DNA of 64,000 nucleotides. Origin: JABMNT01 sp048262255. Lineage in GTDB: Bacteria > Pseudomonadota > Alphaproteobacteria > Rhodospirillales > Casp-alpha2. The position numbers and the translations under genes are program-made. The stretch is taken from positions 1 to 64,000 of the forward strand of contig JBLXFH010000003.1 of NCBI GenBank assembly GCA_048262255.1, written 5' to 3'. The number at the start of each line of letters is the position of its first letter. Within the stretch, counting starts at the first letter, position 1. Below are positions 55,259 to 63,989 of the stretch, piece by piece. The notes beneath the pieces are model-generated. The model made no database searches and was not told the origin of the DNA. It saw nothing but the letters and a program-made list of their open reading frames with translations.

Positions 55259-55441
55259 ATGTTTAAGTCGGGTAAATCAAAAGCCGAAGCGCAGTTTGCT
55301 AAAATCCAAAAGAAAAGCGATCAAGCTTTAAACAACATAAAAAATGAAAAAATAAAAAGAGCAGAGCATGGCGCCAGTCTTAAAGCACTGCGCCTTGCCA
55401 AAGCGGTGAGCGACCAAAAGGTCGCAAAAGCCAGCAAGTAA
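55259..55441 (+). CDS. Small lysine-rich basic protein
   Basis: The 60-residue protein is very rich in Lys and Ala (MFKSGKSKAEAQFAKIQKKS, then LRLAKAVSDQKVAKASK), helical and basic, of a kind that could bind nucleic acid. AAGGA lies 8 bases before ATG 55259. It follows cspA by 119 bp, beyond the cspA terminator. Not recognised as a family. Confidence 0.6.
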   Translation: MFKSGKSKAEAQFAKIQKKSDQALNNIKNEKIKRAEHGASLKALRLAKAVSDQKVAKASK

Positions 55442-55468
55442 AAAATATCGATCTGTATATTGTCAGGC

Positions 55469-55491
55469 GTTTGCATTCAAATGATGCAAAC
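55469..55491 (+). repeat. Hairpin downstream of the small basic gene
   Basis: GTTTGCAT and ATGCAAAC form a perfect 8 bp stem around TCAAATG, 28 bases after the stop; outer TCAGG/CCTGA could extend it. There is no T-run, so termination is uncertain. Confidence 0.4.
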
Positions 55492-55692
55492 AACACCCTG
55501 ATATTGCATTAACACCCATTTCACAGCATCTGCGGCCGGGCGTCGGTTCGACCCGAATGACCTCAAATCAATATGGTCAGGTCACAAAATCTTAATAGCC
55601 AGCTGCTAAAGTTTACATACAACGAACAATTCCGATGGCGCATTTGGAAGCCTGAAGGCACCGGCCATCGGTCAATAAAATTAGGATATAAG

Positions 55693-55872
55693 ATGAATAA
55701 AGAACAAATTTTTTTGGTCAGATATGGTTTGCACAACTTTGTTTCCTGCAAAATACAAAGCGGAAGAAGTATTTTCTTTTTTACGCGTCAGGAAAGCCAA
55801 AACATGATCTGCCATGCCAAAGATCTCATAAAAGAAACATTTGGTGAAATCGTGCTGGCGCAACCGGTCTAG
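55693..55872 (+). CDS. Small protein of unknown function
   Basis: The 59-residue protein MNKEQIFLVRYGLHNFVSCK and on has mixed charge and aromatic residues and no signal. ATG 55693 has AGGA 7 bases upstream; the longer frame from 55573 has none, so the shorter gene is preferred. It is not recognised. It lies between the basic small gene and the membrane protein at 56047. Confidence 0.45.
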   Translation: MNKEQIFLVRYGLHNFVSCKIQSGRSIFFFTRQESQNMICHAKDLIKETFGEIVLAQPV

Positions 55873-56046
55873 ATTGAAACCTGCAAAAAGAAAGATGGGG
55901 CGGATAAGGCCCTGAAACCACTAATTTCCATAGCCTAGCGTTTACACCCCTTCACACGTTGATGGGGTGAGTTTTATTGTAGTCATGTCGAAAGATGACT
56001 ACGATCAAAGATTGGTTTTGGTCAGTAAAGGTAAAACAGACCCTAT

Positions 56047-56409
56047 ATGCTTAATCACTTTCGAGATTCGAGTGAGGCTTCAGGCCTGATTGTTGCTATA
56101 ACTTTCATGGTCGTCGCTACGATTGTCCTGCTAACGCTGACCCTGAGTCCTGACTCACGAACCAATACTGTCGCCGTTATTTTCCCCTTTGGTGTATCAG
56201 CCGACAAAACGTTTCATGCAACTGTGGATCTGGGAGGCAATCCGATAGCGTCTTCTGAGTCCGGCAATATAATTGTTGCTAACTTTTCAAAAATTCCTGG
56301 GTTCATAGAACTTTGGAATAACGGAGCTCTTATGGCGATAAACCCGCTTGCCGCTTTGGGTTGTTCACCGATAGACCGAAATAACCTATTTGCACGGAGA
56401 GACTCGTGA
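56047..56409 (+). CDS. Single-TM small protein coupled to a chemoreceptor gene
   Basis: The 120-residue protein has one TM helix (ASGLIVAITFMVVATIVLLT) near the N-terminus and an about 85-residue likely periplasmic part (NTVAVIFPFGVSADKTFHAT, ANFSKIPGFIELWNNGALMA). Its stop overlaps the start of the chemoreceptor gene as GTGA (56406-56409), so the two are translated together. It could be a partner or sensor for that receptor. No family recognised. Confidence 0.6.
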   Translation: MLNHFRDSSEASGLIVAITFMVVATIVLLTLTLSPDSRTNTVAVIFPFGVSADKTFHATVDLGGNPIASSESGNIIVANFSKIPGFIELWNNGALMAINPLAALGCSPIDRNNLFARRDS

Positions 56410-57863
56410 ACGCACTATTAAACATCCGCAGCACCGCATCGAAAACACTGGTTCCTTTTCTGTTTTTGAACGTTCTGCTCGTTTATGGATCTTCATTTCT
56501 GTCTGGAAACCCCTGGATGACGGCGACGATCACCTCAGGTGTTTTTGCTCTTATTCCTGCCCTGTTCTGGCGGCTGAATCCAACCAGCGCGGCGACCCGG
56601 TATACGGTTGCCATTTCACTCATGCTTATGCCTTCGCTTCTCGTTTATATGTTGCGGGGGCATTCCTGGCAGATAGATGCCCATATGTACTATTTTGCTG
56701 CATTAGCGGTGACGATGCTTTTTTGTGACTGGAAGACGATCATCATCGCGACAGTCGTCGTTGCCGTACATCATATTGCCTTGAATTTTCTGCTGCCAGC
56801 CTGGATTTTTCCTGACGGAACCGATTTTTTCCGGGTTGTTGTTCATGCTGTTGTGGTCATCTTGGAGGCGGCGGCCCTTGTTGCCTTGGCTGCCCGCTTG
56901 GAAAGCACCTTTGTTACGGCTGAAAATGCCGTGCAGGAGGCTGAAGAGGCACAGGAAACTGCGCAGCGACTTTCAGAAGAGCAAAAGGCTGCCGAGAAAC
57001 AAAGTCTGATCAATCAAAAGAGATCACGCACTGAAACGGCTGACCAGTTTGAAAAAGACGTCGCCTCCTTGATTGGTGATGTCACCACGGCCATTGATCA
57101 AATGCAAACGCAAACATCTTCAATTGGTCAATCATCAAAAGCCGGCGAAGAACGTGCTTCTCGAGCCTCTTCCATTTCCATGAGTGCCAATGAAAACGTT
57201 CAGGCGGTTTCTGCCGCGATCCATCAGCTGAGTGCATCCATTTCGCAAATCAGCGAGCAAATAACTGTCTCGGCCGAAAACAGCCGACGAGCGGTGGATG
57301 AGGTGAATAACACAAGCGGCCGCGTTCAAAACCTCGATGAGGCTGCGCAGAAGATTGGCGAAGTCGTCAATCTCATCGCCGATATTGCTGAGCAGACCAA
57401 TCTGCTCGCTCTAAATGCGACGATTGAGGCCGCGAGAGCCGGTGAAGCCGGAAAAGGTTTTGCTGTAGTTGCCTCTGAAGTCAAAAACTTGGCCAATCAG
57501 ACTGCAAAAGCAACAGAAGAAATCGGCAATCAGATTTCCAATATTCAGTCGGCGACAAGCGATGCAGTTGGTGCGATCAACGGAATCAATTCGATTATTC
57601 AGGAAATAGATGAGATATCCGGTGCCATTGCAGGGGCTGTTGAAGAGCAAAATTCGGCAACCCAGGAAATTTCACGCAGCGTCATTGCGGCATCACAAGG
57701 TACTGAGGACGTGAAGCAGGAAGTGGAAGAAATAGCAAAATCTTCCCATGAAGCCAGTCAGGCCACAAATGATTTATCGACAGCCTATCAAGATCTTCAA
57801 GCCAAGGCTCTGTCGCTTAAATCGGACGTAGACAAATTCATCAGTGGTATTCGCTCCTCCTGA
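56406..57863 (+). CDS. Methyl-accepting chemotaxis protein without a periplasmic sensor domain
   Basis: The 485-residue receptor has an N-terminal block of several TM helices (about 15-165: VPFLFLNVLLVYGSSF, MYYFAALAVTMLFCDWKTII, VVVHAVVVILEAAALVALAA). A coiled-coil linker then leads to the MCP signalling domain with the hairpin tip IADIAEQTNLLALNATIEAA and then RAGEAGKGFAVVASEV. No HAMP or large periplasmic domain is evident, so it may sense within the membrane or through the coupled 120-residue protein. GTG 56406 overlaps the upstream stop. No che genes are near, so it feeds a distant CheA. Confidence 0.88.
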   Translation: MNALLNIRSTASKTLVPFLFLNVLLVYGSSFLSGNPWMTATITSGVFALIPALFWRLNPTSAATRYTVAISLMLMPSLLVYMLRGHSWQIDAHMYYFAALAVTMLFCDWKTIIIATVVVAVHHIALNFLLPAWIFPDGTDFFRVVVHAVVVILEAAALVALAARLESTFVTAENAVQEAEEAQETAQRLSEEQKAAEKQSLINQKRSRTETADQFEKDVASLIGDVTTAIDQMQTQTSSIGQSSKAGEERASRASSISMSANENVQAVSAAIHQLSASISQISEQITVSAENSRRAVDEVNNTSGRVQNLDEAAQKIGEVVNLIADIAEQTNLLALNATIEAARAGEAGKGFAVVASEVKNLANQTAKATEEIGNQISNIQSATSDAVGAINGINSIIQEIDEISGAIAGAVEEQNSATQEISRSVIAASQGTEDVKQEVEEIAKSSHEASQATNDLSTAYQDLQAKALSLKSDVDKFISGIRSS

Positions 57864-57976
57864 GTTCGGTGTAACAACAATCGGTTGAACAAATTTTGCA
57901 GCATCCCTGTGTTTGACGGGCGGCATATGCATGTTAACAGTATGTGGCTCGTCTTTAACCGTTTGGGGCGCATGTC

Positions 57977-58993
57977 ATGCGAAACGATCAAACTTACCAA
58001 TACGATTTCCGAAGTGACACCGTCACCCGTCCGTGCGCAGGTATGCGTAAGGCCATGGCCGACGCAATTGTCGGTGATGATGTTTACGGTGATGACCCCA
58101 CGGTCAACCAGCTTGAGGCTGTCATGGCGGAGCGCTTGGGTAAAGATAAGGCGCTTTTTCTGTCATCGGGAACACAATCCAACTTAACGGCTCTGATGGC
58201 GCATTGTGGACGCGGCGATGAATATATCGTTGGCCAGATGCAGCATACATATCGTTGGGAAGCCGGTGGCGCCGCTGTATTGGGCAGCATCCAGCCGCAA
58301 CCGATCATCAATCAGCCGGACGGAACGCTGGCTCTGGAAGATATTGAGGCGGCTATCAAACCCAATGATTCCCATTACGCCATGAGCCGTTTGCTGGCGC
58401 TGGAAAATACGATTGGCGGCAAGGTTATTCCCATGTCGTATATCCATGCGGCAACTACGCTGGCCCGAAAGCATGGCTTGTCCTGTCACCTGGATGGGGC
58501 GCGGGCCTTTAACGCGGTAATCGCCCTTGGCATTGGTATTGAAGAACTGGCGGCGCCATTTGATACGGTTTCTATCTGTTTGTCGAAAGGTCTGGGTGCG
58601 CCGGTCGGTTCAGTTCTCGTCGGTAATGCGGATTTGATTGACCGGGCCCGGCGTATCCGCAAGATGCTGGGAGGTGGCATGCGTCAGGCCGGGCTTTTGG
58701 CGGCGGCCGGACTTTATGCCATTGAACATAATGTGGAGCGGCTGGCGGAAGATCATGCCAACGCAAAAAAGTTAGCTCAAGGGTTAGCGAAACTGCCTGG
58801 GCTTCATGTTGCTGAGCCGGATACCAATATCATTTTTGTGGAAATGGATGAGGCGATGACGCCGTCATTCAAAGATCACATTGAAGCCGGCGGCATTGGT
58901 GTAAACACAACCTACAACAACCAACGCTGGGTGACGCACAAGGATGTGGATGGAGACTCCATTGATGCCGTTCTTCGTTATCTGAACAGATAA
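57977..58993 (+). CDS. ltaE: Low-specificity L-threonine aldolase
   Basis: The 338-residue PLP fold-type I enzyme splits threonine (and beta-hydroxyamino acids) to glycine and an aldehyde. Features are SDTVTRPCAGMRKAMADAIV, FLSSGTQSNLTALMAHCGRG, HLDGARAFNAV and the PLP lysine in SICLSKGLGAPVGSVLVG. The length is normal. GGGGCG lies 8 bases before ATG 57977. It neighbours the LysR at 59105, read in the opposite direction. Confidence 0.9.
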   Translation: MRNDQTYQYDFRSDTVTRPCAGMRKAMADAIVGDDVYGDDPTVNQLEAVMAERLGKDKALFLSSGTQSNLTALMAHCGRGDEYIVGQMQHTYRWEAGGAAVLGSIQPQPIINQPDGTLALEDIEAAIKPNDSHYAMSRLLALENTIGGKVIPMSYIHAATTLARKHGLSCHLDGARAFNAVIALGIGIEELAAPFDTVSICLSKGLGAPVGSVLVGNADLIDRARRIRKMLGGGMRQAGLLAAAGLYAIEHNVERLAEDHANAKKLAQGLAKLPGLHVAEPDTNIIFVEMDEAMTPSFKDHIEAGGIGVNTTYNNQRWVTHKDVDGDSIDAVLRYLNR

Positions 58994-59009
58994 TGCCTGT
59001 TGCGGCCTG

Positions 59010-59041
59010 AAAAAAACGCCCCGCAAAATATCATGTGCGGG
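59010..59041 (-). terminator. Terminator of the LysR gene (minus strand)
   Basis: On the minus strand CCCGCA and TGCGGG form a 6 bp stem around CATGATATTT, then GCG and seven T. It lies 64-95 bases after the LysR stop (59105) and could also stop the convergent ltaE transcript in part. Confidence 0.5.
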
Positions 59042-59104
59042 TAAAACACGGTTGTCACAGGCTTGGAGATAGAAAGTGTAGCGGTTAGATATACAGGATT
59101 CTGT

Positions 59105-60013
59105 CTATATATCTGGTTTAACCGACCGCCCGACATTTGGCAGGGTATCCCATAACCAGGAAATAAAGTTTCGGACTTTTGTTGAACGCAGACGCTGATA
59201 GGGACAGACGATCCAGTGCTGCCTTATTTGAAGCGGTTGGGATTCTGCAATTGCCGGAATTAATTTGCCGGTTGCGATTTCCTGGTGGGCGAGAAAAGTG
59301 CTTTCAAGGGCTATTCCCATTCCCTGTTTTGCCGCTTCAATGGATAAAAACGACCGGTCGAAGCGTAAGGATTCTGGCTCCTGGTCCGGACGAAAACTGT
59401 TTTTCTGAAACCAGTGATTCCATGAAAAAGGAGACTTCTCGGATGAAATCAGCGTTTTTCCGGTAATATCAGACAGCGCAATCGGACCGTTTTTCTGATA
59501 GTCGGGACTGCACAGCGGTGTGATGGTTTCTTCCATCAGGGGATAGGAAAACAAACTTGGCCATGTCCCGGTACCTGAGCGGATATCCAGATCAAAGCCG
59601 GACCAGTCGAATTCCAGAAATTCGTTAACGGCATCGACGCGCAGTTCGATATCCGGATGCAGCCGCCGATAATCCTTAATCTGATAGATCAGCCACTTGG
59701 CGGTTAATGACGGGGGGGTGCGAATTGCCAGTGCGCTGTGGCTCGGGGCAGGTTCCATGCGATGCAGGGCGTTATCGATTTCATTAAAGGCACCGAAAAT
59801 CTGGTTGAACAAACGGTCTCCGGCTTCTGACAGGACCATGGGTCGTTTGCTGCGCTGAAAGAGCTGGCGCTGCAAATAGTTCTCCAACCATTTGATCTGC
59901 TGGCTGACGGCGGAGGATGAAACACCAAGCTCCTGAGCGGCGCGGGCCATGGAGGAATGGCGGGCGGTCGCTTCAAATGCCGAAAGGGCGCGTAGGGGAA
60001 CAGGAGAAACCAT
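59105..60013 (-). CDS. LysR-type transcriptional regulator (GcvA-like)
   Basis: The 302-residue regulator has the GcvA-type start VPLRALSAFEATARHSSMAR and recognition helix AAQELGVSSSAVSQQIKWLE, with an effector domain (SLFSYPLMEETITPLCSPDY). It is divergent from the GarR-like gene at 60106 across 92 bases. A perfect 10 bp inverted repeat (60016-60040) starts two bases upstream of its ATG, implying autoregulation. The message would have no ribosome site, so it may be leaderless or poorly translated. Confidence 0.9.
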   Translation of the reverse strand: MVSPVPLRALSAFEATARHSSMARAAQELGVSSSAVSQQIKWLENYLQRQLFQRSKRPMVLSEAGDRLFNQIFGAFNEIDNALHRMEPAPSHSALAIRTPPSLTAKWLIYQIKDYRRLHPDIELRVDAVNEFLEFDWSGFDLDIRSGTGTWPSLFSYPLMEETITPLCSPDYQKNGPIALSDITGKTLISSEKSPFSWNHWFQKNSFRPDQEPESLRFDRSFLSIEAAKQGMGIALESTFLAHQEIATGKLIPAIAESQPLQIRQHWIVCPYQRLRSTKVRNFISWLWDTLPNVGRSVKPDI

Positions 60014-60015
60014 AG

Positions 60016-60040
60016 TTTAGTTTAGCTATACTAAACTAAA
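60016..60040. promoter_or_regulatory. LysR operator: perfect 10 bp inverted repeat
   Basis: TTTAGTTTAG and CTAAACTAAA flank CTATA. The palindrome touches the LysR start region on one side and lies 65 bases before the divergent dehydrogenase start on the other, where a LysR protein typically represses itself and controls its target. Confidence 0.7.
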
Positions 60041-60105
60041 AATGAAGCTATTTTAATTTTATTGGCGTGCCGAATTCCCTAAGCTGACGCAAGAGGACAC
60101 CAATA

Positions 60106-61032
60106 ATGACAACAGGGCGGCAAATGACAAACGACAAACCGGAGATCGGTTTCATAGGGCTTGGGATCATGGGCGGCCCCATGGCCAAGAATTTATTGGC
60201 TGCGGGGTATTCCCTGCATGTCTGTGACCGTGATGACAAGGCGCTTAAGGAATTATCTGACGCCGGCGCAACGGTGGCCTTTTCTGGCGAAGCGGTGGCC
60301 ATGAATGCGGAGATTGTCATTCTCATGGTGCCGGACACACCCCATGTGGCGGAGGTCCTGTTTGGTGATGAGGGGGTTGCGGCCGGTCTCAGCGCTGGTC
60401 AGCTTGTGATCGATATGAGTTCGATTTCACCGGGAGCGACAGTCGATTTCGCAAGGCGTGTGAATGAACTGGACTGTGATTATCTGGATGCGCCGGTTTC
60501 AGGCGGTGCGGCGCGGGCGATTTCCGGAGAGTTGAGCATAATGGTCGGCGGACCGCGCGTTGCTTTCGAGCGGGCAAAGCCAATCCTTGAGGTGATGGGG
60601 GGAACCGTTACGCTGATCGGTGAACGCAATGGCGACGGTCAGGTTTGTAAGGTCGCCAACCAAATTCTGGTGGGGACTATGGTCAGTGGTGTTGCAGAAG
60701 CGTTATTGTTTGCGTCGAAAGCCGGAGCGGATGCACAAAATGTCCGTGAGGCTCTGATGGGCGGTGCCGTAAAATCATTGATACTGGAAAACCATGGGCA
60801 ACGGATGATTGATCGAAATTTTGATGCCTCTTTCCGCGCCGAACTGCAGCGTAAGGACTTAGGCCTGGCTGTCGAAGCCTGTAAAGAGCTTGGACTTTAC
60901 TTGCCGGGTGCAACAGCGTCCTGGCAGCTATTCAATGCCTGTATCGCCGGCGGTGACGGCGGTGAAGATCATATTGCCGTCCTGAAAACACTGGAAAAAA
61001 TGGCGGGCTTTGAATTGGGAGAGAAAAAATGA
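60106..61032 (+). CDS. Beta-hydroxyacid dehydrogenase, 2-hydroxy-3-oxopropionate reductase (GarR)-like
   Basis: The 308-residue enzyme has the NAD-binding motif GFIGLGIMGGPMAKNLLAAG, the substrate motif DAPVSGGAARAISGELSIMV and the catalytic lysine in DGQVCKVANQILVG. The GarR/HIBADH family reduces tartronate semialdehyde or oxidises 3-hydroxyisobutyrate; context with sugar-acid genes favours the former. GAGGA precedes ATG 60106. A paralogue lies 102 bp downstream. Confidence 0.88.
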   Translation: MTTGRQMTNDKPEIGFIGLGIMGGPMAKNLLAAGYSLHVCDRDDKALKELSDAGATVAFSGEAVAMNAEIVILMVPDTPHVAEVLFGDEGVAAGLSAGQLVIDMSSISPGATVDFARRVNELDCDYLDAPVSGGAARAISGELSIMVGGPRVAFERAKPILEVMGGTVTLIGERNGDGQVCKVANQILVGTMVSGVAEALLFASKAGADAQNVREALMGGAVKSLILENHGQRMIDRNFDASFRAELQRKDLGLAVEACKELGLYLPGATASWQLFNACIAGGDGGEDHIAVLKTLEKMAGFELGEKK

Positions 61033-61134
61033 AACCACGCATGAGGTACCGAGGAATGCCTTTGTTATAGCAGGTACATGGTCATTTCCCGACTGGGCAC
61101 ATAATAAACGAAATTGAGAACTGGAGTTTGAACA

Positions 61135-62025
61135 ATGACTGCGAGTAAACCGACTCTTGGATTTATCGGCCTCGGCCTGATGGGGCAGGGTTTCACAAAG
61201 CGTCTGGTGGCTGATGCGTATCAGGTGACAGGCTACGATCTCGACTCAAACAAAGTGGAGCAGGCGGCCCGACATGGGGTGCAGGCGGCGGCCTCTCCTT
61301 CAGAAGTTGCTGCGAACAGTGATATTGTTCTGGTTTGCGTCACATCAACGGATTGTGTCGAACAGGTGGTTTTTGGGAGCGACGGCGTCGCCAGCACAGC
61401 AAAAACCGGGTCGGTCCTTGTTGACCACTCAACCTCTATTGTCAGCGAAACCAAATCGATGGCCGACATTCTCAAAAAAGAAACAGGAATGGGCTGGGTA
61501 GACGCGCCTGTTTCGGGTGGCCCTGAAGGTGCCGAGGCGGGGACATTGGCCATCATGGCAGGTGGAGATGAAGACGATGTCGCCAAGATTATGCCGGTTA
61601 TGCAAGCCGTGTCATCTGCGTTTACGGTGTTTGGTCCAGTAGGTTCAGGGCAGGTCGCAAAGATGGTCAACCAGATTTTGGTCCTCAATAATTATGCGGT
61701 AATTGCAGAAGCACTCGCCCTGGCGGAAGCGGGGGGCATTGACGCCTCTAAAATTCCGGCGGCCCTGGCCACTGGTCATGCCGGATCAAACCTGCTGAAC
61801 ATGGCGTTCCCGCGCATGATCGCGCGTGATTTTGCGCCAAAAGGCTATGCCCGTCAGATACTGAAAGACCTGGATATGCTGCACGATCTGGCAAAAGGGT
61901 TGAATTCTCCGACGCCTATGTCGAGCCAGACCGCATCGCTTTATCGGATTTTGAATTCGAAAGGCCATGCCGAACTTGACGGAATGGCAATCCTGAAGCT
62001 GTTCGATCAAAACGATACTGTATAG
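61135..62025 (+). CDS. Beta-hydroxyacid dehydrogenase paralogue
   Basis: The 296-residue enzyme has the same fold as the previous gene: LGFIGLGLMGQGFTKRLV, DAPVSGGPEGAEAGTLAIMA and catalytic Lys in GSGQVAKMVNQILV. The two differ in the active-site loops, suggesting different substrates. GGAG lies 8 bases before ATG 61135. It is followed after 9 bp by the amidohydrolase, in the same operon. Confidence 0.87.
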   Translation: MTASKPTLGFIGLGLMGQGFTKRLVADAYQVTGYDLDSNKVEQAARHGVQAAASPSEVAANSDIVLVCVTSTDCVEQVVFGSDGVASTAKTGSVLVDHSTSIVSETKSMADILKKETGMGWVDAPVSGGPEGAEAGTLAIMAGGDEDDVAKIMPVMQAVSSAFTVFGPVGSGQVAKMVNQILVLNNYAVIAEALALAEAGGIDASKIPAALATGHAGSNLLNMAFPRMIARDFAPKGYARQILKDLDMLHDLAKGLNSPTPMSSQTASLYRILNSKGHAELDGMAILKLFDQNDTV

Positions 62026-62034
62026 GTACAATTT

Positions 62035-62937
62035 ATGGACAATCTGCCGATCATTGATGCCCACCATCACTTTTGGGATTTAAAACAGAATAAAAACCCC
62101 TGGCTGTGCGGTGAAACCCTCAAGAGTTTTCGTTATGGGGATTACTCATCCATCCGCAAAAATTTTCTAGTGGAAGATTTTAAACGGGTTTCAGCCAATC
62201 AGAATGTGGTGAAAACCGTGCATATGGAAGCGGAATGGGAAACATCAGATCCTGTAGGGGAAACCGAATGGTTGATGGGACTGCATGACCAGACCGGATA
62301 TCCGCATGCGATTATTGGTCAGGCCTGGTTTGATCGGGATGATGTTGAACAGGTTCTGGCCGGTCATGCGGCCTATCCTCTGGTCCGAAGCGTCCGACAA
62401 AAACCAAAGGCGAGCGCATCGCCTGATGATTATAAGCCAGGTTTACCTGGCTCCATGGCAGACCCGGTCTTTCGTACCGGTTTTCGACATCTAAAGCGAT
62501 ACGGTTTACACTATGATCTGCAAACCGTTTGGTGGCATTTGGGTGAGGCGGCAGATTTGGCCCGCGATTTTCCAGACACAACAATCATCGTCAACCACAC
62601 TGGAGTGCCATCCGACCGTTCGGTAAAAGGTCTGGCGGGCTGGCGTGAGGCGATGGAAACCGTTGCTGCTGAGCCCAATACGGCGGTTAAGATTTCCGGC
62701 ATTTGTGTGCCCGATCACCGTTGGACTCCCGATCTTAACAGCGAAATTGTGATAGAAACGATCCGTATGTTTGGTGTGGAGCGCTGTATGTTTGCTTCGA
62801 ATTTTCCTGTGGATGGTATCTGGGCGACCTATGACGAAATTTTTGACGGCTTTAAGTCAATAACCAGAGACTACAGCGATACCGATCGCCGCAAACTCTT
62901 TCATGACAATGCGATAAAATATTATCGACCGGTGTAA
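62035..62937 (+). CDS. Amidohydrolase-family (PF04909) metal-dependent hydrolase
   Basis: The 300-residue TIM-barrel hydrolase begins with the metal motif IDAHHHFWDL. Later motifs are DTTIIVNHTGVPSD, VAAEPNTAVKISGICV and CMFASNFPVDG. This form resembles sugar lactonases (for example L-fucono- or L-rhamnono-lactonase) and decarboxylases of the family. It starts 9 bp after the dehydrogenase gene. Opening of a sugar lactone before dehydration is a plausible role, which is inference. Confidence 0.82.
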   Translation: MDNLPIIDAHHHFWDLKQNKNPWLCGETLKSFRYGDYSSIRKNFLVEDFKRVSANQNVVKTVHMEAEWETSDPVGETEWLMGLHDQTGYPHAIIGQAWFDRDDVEQVLAGHAAYPLVRSVRQKPKASASPDDYKPGLPGSMADPVFRTGFRHLKRYGLHYDLQTVWWHLGEAADLARDFPDTTIIVNHTGVPSDRSVKGLAGWREAMETVAAEPNTAVKISGICVPDHRWTPDLNSEIVIETIRMFGVERCMFASNFPVDGIWATYDEIFDGFKSITRDYSDTDRRKLFHDNAIKYYRPV

Positions 62938-63005
62938 TGCGCCGGGGCGATTTTTAATGTTCAGAATAAATTGAGCTTTGTGTCGGCTGATTGATATGCG
63001 CGGGC

Positions 63006-63989
63006 TTATAAATCAACACAGGCAACTACCTGATTGCCATTCCCAAGATAAGTCATCTCCGAGAATGCGAGGGACTTTGACAAGGCAATTCCGCGTCCAT
63101 GGACACCTTGATTTTTCTGGAACTCATAATATTTCTCAGGTTGGAAACCCCGTCCGCAATCACTTATTTTGAATTTTACCTTTTTGTCGTCCCGCTCAAC
63201 TTCGACGATGACATATTTCGACACATTTTCAGGCAGTGCCAACCGCCTTTCAATTTCATTCGGCCATTGACCTGAAACCAGCAAGTCCGTTTTCAGATCA
63301 TATCCGATGCCTAAATTTCCATGTTCGATCGCATTCACTATCAATTCCGTTAAACCGAGTAATGTCTGTGTCGGGTCAGGGCATATTTTGGCAAGAGATT
63401 TTGAAACTTTTTTGGCTTCATCCAAAGTGCGAACCTTGAAGGTCGCTTGTTTCAGCAATGCGCCTGGCAAAGCCGAATCTATCCAGGATTCCGCTACTTC
63501 GGTATAATGCTTAATTAGGGCGTCAGGGGATTCATAAACACCGACGGCATATTCACTGGTGCCGGTTTTTTCGCCAAAAAGATTGCGGAGCTTATCTTCA
63601 AATAAAGCTGTTTGGCGGATCGATATATCGATTTTGGATTTTACGGTTGCGATGAGCAATTCGGATTTAACCGGTTTTGTTAAATATCCATCAACGCCCA
63701 AACGAAGACTTTCAATGATGTCTTTTTCACCGGAGAGAGCGGTCAGGAAGACAAATGGAATCCCGGCATGAGTGGGGCTGATATTGCGTAGCGCAGTCAT
63801 TAAACTGATGCCGTTCATTTTTGGCATCATTATATCGGAGAGAATAAGATCTGGCAGAGATTCCCGACACTTTTCCAACGCCTCTTCGCCGTTGGTCGCT
63901 TCAAAGGTTTCAAAACCGGCTTTCTTTAGGTGAGCGATTAGAATACGGCGGAGGTCCTCTTCATCTTCGACAACTAATATATTTGGCAT
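63006..63989 (-). CDS. Receiver-HATPase_c_2 fusion (response regulator with RsbW-like ATPase)
   Basis: The 327-residue protein has an N-terminal receiver (NILVVEDEEDLRRILI, LILSDIMMPKMNGISL, lysine in YLTKPVKSELLIA) and a C-terminal ATPase of the anti-sigma-kinase class: ELIVNAIEHGNLGIG (N box), ISDCGRGFQ (G1) and GVHGRGIAL (G2). It has no phospho-acceptor helix. Such fusions may phosphorylate an antagonist or sequester a partner when the receiver is modified. GGAG precedes ATG 63989; the next genes are beyond the window. Confidence 0.85.
   Translation of the reverse strand: MPNILVVEDEEDLRRILIAHLKKAGFETFEATNGEEALEKCRESLPDLILSDIMMPKMNGISLMTALRNISPTHAGIPFVFLTALSGEKDIIESLRLGVDGYLTKPVKSELLIATVKSKIDISIRQTALFEDKLRNLFGEKTGTSEYAVGVYESPDALIKHYTEVAESWIDSALPGALLKQATFKVRTLDEAKKVSKSLAKICPDPTQTLLGLTELIVNAIEHGNLGIGYDLKTDLLVSGQWPNEIERRLALPENVSKYVIVEVERDDKKVKFKISDCGRGFQPEKYYEFQKNQGVHGRGIALSKSLAFSEMTYLGNGNQVVACVDL

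Noticed and set aside
55541..55570. GGTTCGACCC, resembling a tRNA T-arm
   Set aside because: No matching acceptor, D or anticodon arms around it.
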